DNA from: Haloarcula amylovorans
GTDB taxonomy: Archaea > Halobacteriota > Halobacteria > Halobacteriales > Haloarculaceae
DNA: 64,000 bases
Assembly: GCF_004681185.1 (NCBI RefSeq)
Contig: NZ_SRIF01000001.1
Span: 930,001-994,000 of the forward strand
Direction of reading: 5' to 3'
Shown here: positions 9,301 through 17,398 of the stretch, piece by piece
Layout: each line of letters opens with the position of its first letter
How positions within the stretch are numbered: the first letter of the stretch is position 1
Notes under the pieces: generated by a model
The model's input: only the letters and a program-made list of their open reading frames with translations
Told to the model about the DNA's origin: nothing
Databases searched by the model: none
Translations under genes and position numbers: made by a program

Positions 9301-11166
9301 ATGGCAGAACGCCACGACGACGCGCAAGCGGAGAAAGGTCAGCATACTACCCGACGAACGTTCGTGAAGACGGTCGGCGTCGCCGCGACGGCGGCGCTCG
9401 GTAGTTCGACATTCGGCGGAGCTACCGCAGCGGAGACGACCGTCGACCTCGGTGAACAGGGGCTTTCGAACGGCGACAACATCGACTCGTACCTCGAGGA
9501 GCACTTCACAGACGGGAACGAGGTACTGATACCGGCCGGCGAGTACGAGTACACGGGAGCCGGGCTCGGCGGCGATAAGGGGAACTGCGCGCTCGTCGGG
9601 TCGGCCGACGGTGTCACGTTCAATCGACCCGACGACCCGGAGACGACGGTCCGACCGGGCATCCGCGCGACGAGCGGGACTGTCCGCGTCGAGAATATCA
9701 CGGTCAAGGGCAAGCGCGGGCAGGAACAGTCCCGCTGGCGCGTCGGCGCCGCCGAGGGAGCGACGATGGAAGTCGTCAACGTCAACATGCCCGACGGGAC
9801 CGTCGACGGCTCCGACTCGACTGGGATCTACGCCGGAACGGACCACGCGGGCACGCTCCGGGTGAAGTCCTGTTACTTCGAGGGATTCGGCAACGTCGCG
9901 CTGTACGTCTCGGACCCCTATACGGGTGGGAACGGGAAAGTCGTCGTCGAGGACTGCGTGTTCCGCAACACGAATGCGGCGGGCGTCCGCTTCGCACCCG
10001 GCGACAGCGTCATCCGCGGCTGTTACTTCGAGGCGACCGAGACCGCACCGGCAGAGGAGGGCGGCGGCGTCGCTCAGCGCGGTATCAAGTTCGACGACGC
10101 TGGGCAGAACGTTGTCATAGAGGACTGTGACTTCGTCTGGGGCGACCCAGGCGGCCCTTGTTTCGACTTCCACGAACGCGGCCAAGGCGGTGCCGGCGTC
10201 GTCCGGAACTGCCGCATCCAGAACAACTCCGACAACGCGCCCGTCGACACCGAGTGGGACATCCAGGGCAACTGGTCCGGCGAGAACATCAACCTGACTG
10301 GTAGCGGTAATACGGAGTTACCGTCCGGGTTCGAGGCCGTCACCGGCAGCGAGGCGACCGCACCGAACACCGACTACGCGATCTGGACGCCCATCGGTGA
10401 CGGTGCGGACGCGAGTGGGAGTGGATCGTCTAACGAAACGAGTGCGGACACCTCCGACGCATCGATCGGAACGAACACGACCGAGAAACCGACCGAGCGT
10501 ACGGAGACTGAAACCGAGAGCACGGAGACAGCCACCGATAACGCGTCGAACGAGACGAGTACGGAGACGGGCGAATCGGAAACTGACGGCGGTTCGTCGG
10601 ACGATAGCTCCACGACCGAACCATCGACCTCGACACCGGAGTCCTCGAACGCTTCGGCTCTGTCCACATCCGACAGTTCCGCGAACGAGTCGGCGGTCGA
10701 ATCGGCGGCCAACGAAGCCAGCACCGACAACGACACTTCGTCGGGCGACTCCGAGGAGAACTCGACGACGATTACGGGGCAGTTAGCCGGCTCGTCGGCA
10801 GACGAGGAGTCGTCTGACAATGCGGCGTCCGAAGGCGACTCGGACGAGACGTCCGAGCGTTCGTCTGACGACGCTGAAAGCGAGTCCGAAGCGAGTCAGC
10901 CACTCCCAAAGCGCATCGAGATCGACGGGACCGGCGACGCCGAGGAGGGCGCGATGTATGGCTTCGCCGTCTCCGGTGATCTCGTCGTCGACGAGGAACG
11001 AACCGTCGTCAAGGGCGGGACGACGCTGGCGGCGAAAAAGCGCGCGGCGAACGGTAGCTCCGCGTCCGGGCGAGTCTGTAACGGCGTCGCCGCCTACTAC
11101 TACAGCGGCCAGGTTCGCTCCATCGACGTCCACGGGAAAGCCGACGTCAACCGCTTCCAGGACTAA
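9301..11166 (+). CDS. Tat-exported beta-helix protein with a long acidic Ser/Thr linker
   Basis: The 621-residue protein has a twin-arginine signal (TTRRTFVKTVGVAATAALG, about 16-34) and a likely cleavage site after GGATAA. Residues about 45-365 form a right-handed beta-helix with repeated VEDCVFRN, VIRGCYFEA and VIEDCDFVW rungs. A low-complexity linker rich in Ser, Thr, Glu and Asp runs from about 370 to 535. A compact C-terminal module (about 538-621) includes VVDEERTVVKGGT and RVCNGVAAYYYSG. There is no lipobox or C-terminal membrane helix. The linker looks like a glycosylated spacer. It may bind or process a surface glycan. The next gene follows after two bases. Confidence 0.8.
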   Translation: MAERHDDAQAEKGQHTTRRTFVKTVGVAATAALGSSTFGGATAAETTVDLGEQGLSNGDNIDSYLEEHFTDGNEVLIPAGEYEYTGAGLGGDKGNCALVGSADGVTFNRPDDPETTVRPGIRATSGTVRVENITVKGKRGQEQSRWRVGAAEGATMEVVNVNMPDGTVDGSDSTGIYAGTDHAGTLRVKSCYFEGFGNVALYVSDPYTGGNGKVVVEDCVFRNTNAAGVRFAPGDSVIRGCYFEATETAPAEEGGGVAQRGIKFDDAGQNVVIEDCDFVWGDPGGPCFDFHERGQGGAGVVRNCRIQNNSDNAPVDTEWDIQGNWSGENINLTGSGNTELPSGFEAVTGSEATAPNTDYAIWTPIGDGADASGSGSSNETSADTSDASIGTNTTEKPTERTETETESTETATDNASNETSTETGESETDGGSSDDSSTTEPSTSTPESSNASALSTSDSSANESAVESAANEASTDNDTSSGDSEENSTTITGQLAGSSADEESSDNAASEGDSDETSERSSDDAESESEASQPLPKRIEIDGTGDAEEGAMYGFAVSGDLVVDEERTVVKGGTTLAAKKRAANGSSASGRVCNGVAAYYYSGQVRSIDVHGKADVNRFQD

Positions 11167-11168
11167 GT

Positions 11169-11369
11169 ATGTTCTCGGACGGCAACTGGGACGAGGTCCC
11201 CGACGACCCGGACCCGCACGAGAACCTCGGCTACGAACTGGCGGAACTGACGGTCATCCAGTCCGAGACGGACGACCGGTACGTCTTCCTCCCCGCGGAG
11301 GAAGACCAACTGCTGGAGGAGGCGTTCATCGTCGCCGACGAGGACGCCCTCGTCGAACTGGAGGAGTGA
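11169..11369 (+). CDS. Small acidic protein of unknown function (66 aa)
   Basis: The gene begins two bases after the stop of the beta-helix gene and is probably co-transcribed. The product is strongly acidic, starting MFSDGNWDEVPDDPD, with no signal peptide, membrane helix or Cys motif. The predicted strand-helix pattern (ELTVIQSETDDRYVFLPAEE) suggests a small folded protein. I cannot name the family. Its place behind an exported protein does not by itself show a link, because this product should stay in the cytoplasm. Confidence 0.7.
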   Translation: MFSDGNWDEVPDDPDPHENLGYELAELTVIQSETDDRYVFLPAEEDQLLEEAFIVADEDALVELEE

Positions 11370-11381
11370 CGAAAGACCTCC

Positions 11382-11389
11382 ATAACTAA
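11382..11389 (+). promoter_or_regulatory. ATAACTAA promoter block
   Basis: The sequence CCATAACTAACGG starts 13 bases after the preceding stop and ends 50 bases before the BKACE ATG. This implies a leader of about 25 nt, which contains a purine-rich GGGGGAG that may serve as ribosome-binding site. Confidence 0.5.
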
Positions 11390-11438
11390 CGGTCGGTCTC
11401 TGGTGTGACCACGTACCCGATTTCGGGGGAGACCGACG

Positions 11439-12311
11439 ATGACGTACGACGATTACATCCGCGGTGACGAGGTCACACTCGGTGTCGCGCCGACAGGATA
11501 TCGCTACTCGACCGACGCGAACGATTCGCTACCCGTGACCGTCGAGGACGTGGCCGAACAGGTCTACGAGGCCGTCACCCTTGGCGCGTCTATCGCCCAT
11601 CTCCACGGGCGTGACAGCGACGGCAATCCCGCGCCGACTCGGTTGCCGGCGTTCGGCAGCGCCGTCCGCGACCGCTGTACGGACGACGTGTTGGTAGAGT
11701 ACGCCGTCGGGCCGGACTGTCCACCCGGCGATTTCCTCGCCACTATCGACGAAGGACCGGTGCCCGATCTCGCGTCGGTCCGCGTCGGCCCGGCACAACA
11801 CGGCTATCGCGGAACGTCGGCAACGAGTCGCCGTGACGTCGACCAGTTCGTCGGCGAACTGCAAGAGCGTGGAGTCGTCCCGAACCTGCTGGTCACCAGC
11901 GGTCGAGACCTCCACGAAGTCGACCGCCTGCGCGAACGAGAGGTGTTCGACGGGCCGCCGGTCGTGACGCTGCTGCTCGGTGCCCCCGGCGGAACGGTCG
12001 GAACGCCGCAGAACCTGTTGGCCGTGCTCGACGCCGTGCCGGAGCAGGCTCACTGTCTGGTGCGGGCGACCGGCCCCAACCAGTACCCGCTGACGACGAT
12101 GGCCTTCTTCCTCGGTGCCCACCCGATGGTCGGGATGGAGGACAACCTCTTTTTCGACCCCGAGACACCGGTGGCGCGCAACGCCCAACTCGTCCGACAG
12201 GTCGCCGAGCTCGCGCGCAACTCTCTCCGTAACCTCACCGACGCCGACGGCGCGCGTCGACACGTCGGCCTCTCGGAGAGAGTGGCTGAAAACGACGATA
12301 TCGAGGCCTGA
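11439..12311 (+). CDS. BKACE family protein (beta-keto acid cleavage enzyme, DUF849)
   Basis: The 290-residue TIM-barrel protein carries the zinc-ligand pair H54 and H56 in AHLHGRD and the glutamate E234 in VGMEDN, both diagnostic for the BKACE family. Members condense a beta-keto acid with acetyl-CoA to give an acyl-CoA and acetoacetate; the founding member is Kce of lysine fermentation. Which beta-keto acid is used here cannot be read from sequence. It lies among surface-glycan genes with no metabolic partner next to it, so its link to them is unclear. It has its own promoter block. Confidence 0.85.
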   Translation: MTYDDYIRGDEVTLGVAPTGYRYSTDANDSLPVTVEDVAEQVYEAVTLGASIAHLHGRDSDGNPAPTRLPAFGSAVRDRCTDDVLVEYAVGPDCPPGDFLATIDEGPVPDLASVRVGPAQHGYRGTSATSRRDVDQFVGELQERGVVPNLLVTSGRDLHEVDRLREREVFDGPPVVTLLLGAPGGTVGTPQNLLAVLDAVPEQAHCLVRATGPNQYPLTTMAFFLGAHPMVGMEDNLFFDPETPVARNAQLVRQVAELARNSLRNLTDADGARRHVGLSERVAENDDIEA

Positions 12312-12335
12312 GGCGTCTTTTATACACGTCTTCGC

Positions 12336-13121
12336 TCACGATATCGCGAGCAGGAGCAGTGCCACGCCGCCGATACCAGCGGCGACGCCGATCCCGCTCG
12401 CCAGTCGCTCCCCCCACCCGACGAGGCGTTCGAGTGAGAGCACGACCGTGAGCGCGGCCATCCAGAGAACGTTCATCGACCCGACGACGACCATGACGGC
12501 GAACAGCGCCCAACAACAGCCCACGCAGAAGACGCTGAATCGGGCGCTCATCGAGGCCGCGCCGCGAACCCCCGGTCGGTGGTACTCCATGAGGAACCCG
12601 AGCGGGGTCCGACAGTGCGTCAGACACCGATACTTGTACGGCGACAGCTGATACGCCGCGAGCAAGACCAGCGTCCCGCCGAACAGGAGCGCCGTGTGCT
12701 CGTCGGCGACGGTCGCGATGGGCACGACGGCGTTCACCGCGAGCGGAACGACGCCGGTCAGCGTCCAGACGAACGCGTACGTTCCCATGAACGCCGCCAC
12801 GCGAGCCGCCCTCCCCGCGCGCGTGGCCCCCGAAATCGTCCGGTGATACATGCTGAACAGCGGGACCGACGACGGATACATCATGGCGACCATCATCACG
12901 CCCCACATTACGAGGTACAGGACCACGCCCCGAAGGCCGTTCGAGAGCGCCATCGCCTCGGGAACGCCGGGCGCAGACATCTGCATGCCACCGCCCGACC
13001 CTGCCATCGGGAGCCAGCGCTCGACGACGGCTATCCACGCGAGCAGGGCGACGACGTAGGTACCGAGCGCGACGGTCGGGATGCGCTGTACCCCGAACTG
13101 CCGTCTAACCGCGTCTCGCAT
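12336..13121 (-). CDS. DUF2182 integral membrane protein
   Basis: The 261-residue protein has about seven hydrophobic segments. Diagnostic features are MWGVMMVAMMYPS (about 72-84), YQLSPYKYRCLTHCRTP (about 163-179) and VGCCWALF (about 201-208). These Met- and Cys-rich positions within membrane helices led to the family's description as predicted metal-binding membrane proteins. The gene lies 51 bases after a DUF1326 gene on the same strand, a frequent pairing, and is probably co-transcribed with it. GAGGGAG directly upstream is a likely ribosome-binding site. The role is unknown; metal handling is inferred. Confidence 0.85.
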   Translation of the reverse strand: MRDAVRRQFGVQRIPTVALGTYVVALLAWIAVVERWLPMAGSGGGMQMSAPGVPEAMALSNGLRGVVLYLVMWGVMMVAMMYPSSVPLFSMYHRTISGATRAGRAARVAAFMGTYAFVWTLTGVVPLAVNAVVPIATVADEHTALLFGGTLVLLAAYQLSPYKYRCLTHCRTPLGFLMEYHRPGVRGAASMSARFSVFCVGCCWALFAVMVVVGSMNVLWMAALTVVLSLERLVGWGERLASGIGVAAGIGGVALLLLAIS

Positions 13122-13172
13122 CGTCTCCCTCGTAGTCGGGGGCGTCGCCGGGACGGTCGTCGGTCATGTGCT

Positions 13173-13784
13173 TTACGAGTTCGCCAGTTCGAAGTCCCCG
13201 AGGTAGGCGTTGTTCTCGGCGACATCCCAGTCGAACTCGTCGCCGTAGGAGACGGTAGCCGTCGTCGACTTACCGGTCTGTACCTCGAGGCTCTTGGTGA
13301 GCGGGTGCGGGGTGATCGTCCCGACCTCCTCGTTGAAGCCGACGGCTCCGTGGGCCTCCATCGAGACGGCATCGCCGATTTCGACGGCGAACTCGTCACC
13401 GTCGCGGGAGAACTCGATAGGGACGGACGCGACCTCGGCCGATTCGACGTGCGTGTCAGCGACCGGTTCCCAGATACCGCCGGCGCGACCGAAGTAGATG
13501 TCTTCGATGGCCTCGCGCTGGTCGTCGTCGGCCGTCTCGTCGACCAGTAACACGACGTCCCACCCGGTCTCGGGGTCGAACATGACTCCTTCCTGGGTGG
13601 AGATGAGCATCCCAACCGAGAGGTTGCTCAGGTCCACGTCCCCGTAGTTCCCGTCGCGGATGTGCCACGCGAGCGAGACGGTACAGACGTCGTCGTCCGG
13701 CGGTTCCAGCCAGACGCACTGACAGGCGACATCGCAGTTACACGCTTCGACGTAATCGCCGCTGAGAGTCCACTGCTGTGGCAT
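13173..13784 (-). CDS. DUF1326 domain-containing protein
   Basis: The product has 203 residues. The N-terminus carries the family's Cys cluster EACNCDVACQCVW (about 13-25), followed by IRDGNYGDVDLSNLSVGML. The rest is beta-rich with no membrane segment or signal peptide. The start at 13784 is preferred because the promoter block ends 26 bases before it; another ATG at 13796 would be only 14 bases away. The long frame beyond it would overlap the promoter and the divergent nucleotidyltransferase gene. The clustered Cys suggest metal or thiol chemistry together with the DUF2182 partner; no activity is established from sequence. Confidence 0.85.
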   Translation of the reverse strand: MPQQWTLSGDYVEACNCDVACQCVWLEPPDDDVCTVSLAWHIRDGNYGDVDLSNLSVGMLISTQEGVMFDPETGWDVVLLVDETADDDQREAIEDIYFGRAGGIWEPVADTHVESAEVASVPIEFSRDGDEFAVEIGDAVSMEAHGAVGFNEEVGTITPHPLTKSLEVQTGKSTTATVSYGDEFDWDVAENNAYLGDFELANS

Positions 13785-13809
13785 AGTTACGCACATGCTT
13801 CGGGCGTAC

Positions 13810-13817
13810 TTTGTTAT
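13810..13817 (-). promoter_or_regulatory. ATAACAAA promoter block (CCATAACAAAG)
   Basis: Minus strand CTCCATAACAAAGTACG ends 26 bases before the ATG at 13784 and so decides the start of the DUF1326 gene. Confidence 0.65.
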
Positions 13818-13886
13818 GGAGAGCGAGTCACCCTTGGGCGGAAAATAACGGCGTATTAGCATCTGGCGGCGACGATTTCCGCCCGT

Positions 13887-13903
13887 CGAACCGTAGCGGT
13901 TCG
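13887..13903. repeat. Short perfect inverted repeat (7-bp stem, 3-base loop)
   Basis: CGAACCG TAG CGGTTCG forms a tight hairpin in the space between two divergent genes. It could be an operator or a chance palindrome. The following GGTTCGAATCCC recalls a tRNA T-arm, but the arm does not pair properly. Confidence 0.35.
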
Positions 13904-14034
13904 AATCCCGACTCGCCGGGGTCAGACCCGTCTTCGGGCAGACGGTTCCCGGTCGAGAAAACCGACGAAACCACTCGCTACTCCGCGAAGGCGGGCTATA
14001 CCTTTCCCCGGTGACGCCCCGTACTCTGGGTACG

Positions 14035-14817
14035 ATGGACGCTGTGATACTCGCGGCCGGTAAGGGGAGCCGCCTCCGCCCGCTCACCGAAGACAAGCCC
14101 AAGGGCATGGTCGAAGTCGACGGCAAGCCCATCCTGACCCACTGTTTCGAGCAGTTGATCGAACTCGGAGCCGACGAGCTGCTGGTCGTCGTCGGCTACA
14201 AGAAGCAGGCGATAATCAACCACTACGAAGACGCCTTCGACGGCGTCCCCATCACGTACACACACCAGCGCGAGCAGAAGGGGCTGGCCCACGCCATGTT
14301 GACCGTCGAGGAGCACATCGACGACGACTTCATGTTGATGCTCGGGGACAACATCTTCGAGGCCAACCTTCGCGACGTGGTCAACCGCCAGCAAGAGGAG
14401 CGAGCCGACGCCGCCTTCCTCGTCGAGGAAGTGCCCTGGGACGAGGCGAGTCGCTACGGTGTCTGTGACACGAACAAGTACGGCGAGATCACGGAGGTCG
14501 TGGAGAAGCCCGACGACCCGCCCTCCAATCTCGTGATGACCGGCTTTTACACGTTCACGCCCGCCATCTTCCATGCATGTCATCTCGTCCAGCCCTCCGA
14601 CCGCGGCGAGTACGAGATCAGCGACGCCGTCGACCTCCTGTTGGACTCGGGCCGGACCATCGACGCCATCCGGATGGACGGCTGGCGCAACGACATCGGC
14701 TACCCCGAAGACCGCGACGAAGCCGAGCGCCGTCTCCGCGACGAACCCATCGCCGCTGACGCCGATTCCGAAAGCGGAGAGGGAGAGAACGCCTCGACCG
14801 CGCAGTCCGGCGAGTGA
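14035..14817 (+). CDS. Sugar-1-phosphate nucleotidyltransferase (AglF/RmlA-like)
   Basis: The 260-residue protein starts with the nucleotidyltransferase signature AAGKGSRLRPLTEDKPK (about 6-22). GDNIFE (about 104-109) carries the metal-binding Asp, and VEKPDDPPSN follows. The length fits single-domain enzymes without the C-terminal hexapeptide extension. The family makes UDP- or dTDP-glucose from sugar-1-phosphate and the nucleoside triphosphate; a uridylyltransferase is most likely, by analogy with AglF of Haloferax. Translation starts at ATG 14035, with TATA-like GGCTATACC about 35 bases before it, and not at the upstream GTG. It supplies activated sugar to the glycosyltransferases nearby. 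Confidence 0.85.
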   Translation: MDAVILAAGKGSRLRPLTEDKPKGMVEVDGKPILTHCFEQLIELGADELLVVVGYKKQAIINHYEDAFDGVPITYTHQREQKGLAHAMLTVEEHIDDDFMLMLGDNIFEANLRDVVNRQQEERADAAFLVEEVPWDEASRYGVCDTNKYGEITEVVEKPDDPPSNLVMTGFYTFTPAIFHACHLVQPSDRGEYEISDAVDLLLDSGRTIDAIRMDGWRNDIGYPEDRDEAERRLRDEPIAADADSESGEGENASTAQSGE

Positions 14818-14862
14818 ACGCGACGCTGCCTCGGTGCGTTCGGGCATAAAGCTACGACTTTC

Positions 14863-15813
14863 TCAGACCTGCTTCGCCGTCTGCCGCTCGCCTCGCAGCG
14901 TCGTCTCCGCGACATCGGCCATCGTCTCGACGGTCAGGTTCGTGCGCTCGCGCGTGCGGTCGAGGTAGCGGAGTATCTCTCGAAGCGGCTCGACATCGTA
15001 CTCCTGCCTGACGTTGTTCGGGTGCAGCCAGAGGTGACAGATGCCGTCGCCGGCCGCTGCCGCGTCGATGCCGAGGCGGGCCTGTTTCAGAACCGGGTCG
15101 CCGACGGCCGACGCAATGGCCCGGCGTGCGGGGCCTTCGAGTTCGTAGAGGAACAGCGACGCGGGAACGTTCACCAGTCCGTACTCGTCGATTGTCGGTT
15201 CGACCAGCGGCGGCGCAACGTCGATGACCGTCGCGCGCGCGATCTTTCGTGCCGGGGCGAGTAGCGGCCCGTCGATAGCCGGTTCCGGTGCCGGACCTCG
15301 GTAGCAGGTGAACCCGGCCTCCGCGAGTGCCGCTCGATGGCCGAGTTTGTTTCTGGGAAAGATGAACGACGACAGCGAAATTCCGGCCGCCTCCGCGACT
15401 TCGACCGAGCGCTCGCACTCGGCGCGCGCGAGTTCTGGCGTCGCGTACGCCTCACCGAACTCAACGTGGGAGTAGGTGTGCGATCCGATGTCGTGGGCCA
15501 CCGGCCCGTCGATAAGGTCGCGAACGAGGTCCGGCGCGAAGCGGAACTCGTCGGGCATTGGATCGGGGTCGCGCTCGTGGGCGAACCACCCCGGCGGCGA
15601 CGGGTGGCCGACGTGCGCCCCGTTGCACTCCGCCTCGAAGAGGTGGCCGACGACGGCCCACGTCGCCGGAATCCGAAACTCCTCGAAGAGGCCGGCGAGT
15701 CGCTTCCACCCCCAGCGCGACCGCTCGATGCGTTCTGTCGGACGGTTCTCGGGCGCGTAGTCGTGAAACCCCCAGCCCAGTTCGGCGTCGACGGAGATGA
15801 CGACGGTACCCAT
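14863..15813 (-). CDS. Polysaccharide deacetylase family protein
   Basis: This NodB-like barrel protein has 316 residues. Motif 1 is VVISVDAELGWGF, with Asp and Glu. Motif 2 is GSHTYSHVEFGE, with the metal-binding HxxxH. LWLHPNN near the C-terminus supplies the last His. No signal peptide is present, so it should act in the cytoplasm, perhaps on a lipid-linked or nucleotide-linked amino sugar before export. It converges on the nucleotidyltransferase gene. Deacetylation is known for the family; the substrate is not evident. The ATAACCAA block 27 bases upstream fixes the start. Confidence 0.85.
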   Translation of the reverse strand: MGTVVISVDAELGWGFHDYAPENRPTERIERSRWGWKRLAGLFEEFRIPATWAVVGHLFEAECNGAHVGHPSPPGWFAHERDPDPMPDEFRFAPDLVRDLIDGPVAHDIGSHTYSHVEFGEAYATPELARAECERSVEVAEAAGISLSSFIFPRNKLGHRAALAEAGFTCYRGPAPEPAIDGPLLAPARKIARATVIDVAPPLVEPTIDEYGLVNVPASLFLYELEGPARRAIASAVGDPVLKQARLGIDAAAAGDGICHLWLHPNNVRQEYDVEPLREILRYLDRTRERTNLTVETMADVAETTLRGERQTAKQV

Positions 15814-15839
15814 TTGTCTTCGAGTAGCCAGCAGCCACC

Positions 15840-15847
15840 TTGGTTAT
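15840..15847 (-). promoter_or_regulatory. ATAACCAA promoter block (variant)
   Basis: Minus strand CACATAACCAAGG ends 27 bases before the ATG at 15813, the same spacing as in the other leaderless genes. Confidence 0.6.
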
Positions 15848-15938
15848 GTGACGACGATACGGTGGTAAGCGAGCCGTAGCGTTCGTTTACCGAGGACAGA
15901 AACTGTGCTGATGATTCCGGTGAGCACACAGGCTCTCC

Positions 15939-15946
15939 ATAACAAA
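15939..15946 (+). promoter_or_regulatory. ATAACAAA promoter block (CCATAACAAAGC)
   Basis: The sequence CTCCATAACAAAGCCTC lies 101 bases before the acetyltransferase start and 36 bases before the start of a short leader ORF. It probably drives the four-gene operon 16047-19388. Confidence 0.6.
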
Positions 15947-15981
15947 GCCTCGAACTGGCCGAAATCTCGGCCGAACGCAAG

Positions 15982-16050
15982 ATGACCGGGCCCGACAGCC
16001 GCGACCAGGCAGTGACGTACCGACAACCCGAACGGAGGTTCTCTCGATGA
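15982..16050 (+). CDS. Possible 22-residue leader ORF of the acetyltransferase operon
   Basis: The frame begins ATG ACC GGG CCC (MTGPDSRDQ) and ends with TGA at 16048-16050. It overlaps the ATG of the acetyltransferase by four bases (ATGA), the same arrangement that links the genes of this operon. The Shine-Dalgarno GGAGG at 16034-16038 lies inside this ORF, eight bases before the main start. Translational coupling is inferred from the geometry. Confidence 0.4.
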   Translation: MTGPDSRDQAVTYRQPERRFSR

Positions 16051-16628
16051 GTAAGAGCCGAATAGGCAGCAATTGTCGCATCGCGGAGTCGGCACAGCTC
16101 CTCCCGCCCGACGGCGAGCAGTCGCCCGCCACCATCGGCGACAACTCCGTGATACGCGGCGGGACGATACTCTACCCGGACGTTGTCGTCGGCGACCGAT
16201 TGCAGACGGGCCACGACGCGCTGATCCGCGAGGAGACGACCATCGGCCACGACGCCGTCGTCGGCACGCAGACCGTCATCGACGGGCAGTGTGATATCGG
16301 CGACGAGGTGAGCATGCAGACGGGCGTCTACGTCCCGCCGGAGACGACCATCGGCAACCGGGTATTCCTCGGGCCGCGGGCCGTGCTGACGAACGACCCC
16401 TATCCGCTGCGCCGTGGCGGTGATCTCCGCGGCCCGACGCTCGAAGACGACGTCTCTATCGGCGCGAACGCGACGCTGTTGCCGGGTATCTCCGTCGGCG
16501 AGCGCTCGTTCGTCGCGGCCGGGGCCGTCGTCACCGACGACGTGCCGCCGCGGACGCTGGCCGTCGGCACGCCCGCGAAACACCGCCCGCTTCCAGAGCA
16601 CCTAGACGCGGTGAACGCCTACCGATGA
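16047..16628 (+). CDS. Left-handed beta-helix acyltransferase, probable sugar N-acetyltransferase (WbpD-like)
   Basis: The 193-residue protein consists largely of hexapeptide repeats (for example IRGGTILYPDVVVGD and IGHDAVVGTQTVI). The loop FLGPRAVLTNDPYP and the C-terminal SFVAAGAVVTDDVPP follow. These are typical of acetyl-CoA-dependent N-acetyltransferases that modify amino groups on UDP-sugars, such as WbpD and PglD. Together with the aminotransferases and the nucleotide-sugar dehydrogenase nearby, it could make a 2,3-diacetamido sugar. It is the first gene of a tightly overlapping operon. A GGAGG site and a leader ORF precede it. Confidence 0.8.
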   Translation: MSKSRIGSNCRIAESAQLLPPDGEQSPATIGDNSVIRGGTILYPDVVVGDRLQTGHDALIREETTIGHDAVVGTQTVIDGQCDIGDEVSMQTGVYVPPETTIGNRVFLGPRAVLTNDPYPLRRGGDLRGPTLEDDVSIGANATLLPGISVGERSFVAAGAVVTDDVPPRTLAVGTPAKHRPLPEHLDAVNAYR

Positions 16629-17398
16629 CACGCGATTTCACCGATGCGGCGTACGCGAGTCTGCTCGACACCGGGCTGGACGCGGGCTACGACTTCCTCA
16701 CCGTTCGGGAGTACGTCCAGCGCGAGACCCTCCCGGAGCGGTTCCTCGTCCTCCGGCACGACGTGGACCGGAAACCCGAGAACTCGACTCGGTTCGCTCA
16801 GATCGAAGCAGAACGGGAGATAGCGAGTACGTACTACGTCCGCACCATCGACAAGGTGTTCGATCCGCAGTTCGTCCGCGACCTCGCCGCGCTGGGCCAC
16901 GAAGTCGGCTACCATTATGAGGACTTAGACCGGGCGGACGGCGACATTCAGGAGGCACGGCAGTCGTTCGGCAGCCAGCTCGCGCTGCTCCGCGACCACG
17001 TGACCGTCGACACCGTCTGCATGCACGGCAACCCGCTGACGCCCCACGACAACCGCGACATGTGGGACGACCCCACCGACCTCGAACCGTTCGATATCAT
17101 CGGCGAGGCCTACCTGTCGATGGACTTCACCGACGTGACGTACTTCTCGGACACTGGTCGGACGTGGGAAGACGGCGCGCTCAAGATAAAGGACCACACG
17201 ATGGGCGAGGGCGACAAGCGGGTCAGCGCGGACTCGACGGCCGACCTCGAAGCCCTCCTTCGGGAGGGCCGAGTCTCCCGGGCGTGTCTCCTGACCCATC
17301 CCAACCGTTGGGCGGACTCGACGACGGAGTACGTCGCCGAGACGGCCAAGGACGCGATAACGAACGTCGGCAAGCGGGGGTTGACGCTGCTCCGATGA
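16625..17398 (+). CDS. Polysaccharide deacetylase-fold protein with degenerate motif 2
   Basis: The 257-residue protein has motif 1 as VLRHDVDRKPENS (HDVD, about 42-54). The usual HxxxH is replaced by GHEVGYHYEDLDRA (about 90-103), which keeps only one clear His. MHGNPLTPHDN (about 138-148) and LTHPNRW (about 226-232) supply further His. The family is common in exopolysaccharide clusters; catalysis is uncertain because the metal site is altered. It overlaps the gene before it and the gene after it by ATGA, so translation is coupled. It is cytoplasmic by prediction. Confidence 0.75.
   Translation: MTRDFTDAAYASLLDTGLDAGYDFLTVREYVQRETLPERFLVLRHDVDRKPENSTRFAQIEAEREIASTYYVRTIDKVFDPQFVRDLAALGHEVGYHYEDLDRADGDIQEARQSFGSQLALLRDHVTVDTVCMHGNPLTPHDNRDMWDDPTDLEPFDIIGEAYLSMDFTDVTYFSDTGRTWEDGALKIKDHTMGEGDKRVSADSTADLEALLREGRVSRACLLTHPNRWADSTTEYVAETAKDAITNVGKRGLTLLR

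Noticed and set aside
13888..13920. GGTTCGAATCCC resembling a tRNA T-arm
   Set aside because: The flanking bases do not pair as a T-stem, and no anticodon arm or acceptor stem could be found. It is part of a short palindrome instead.
13785..14132. Long N-terminal extension of the DUF1326 gene
   Set aside because: It would run through the promoter block and into the divergent nucleotidyltransferase gene, and the added sequence is not protein-like.
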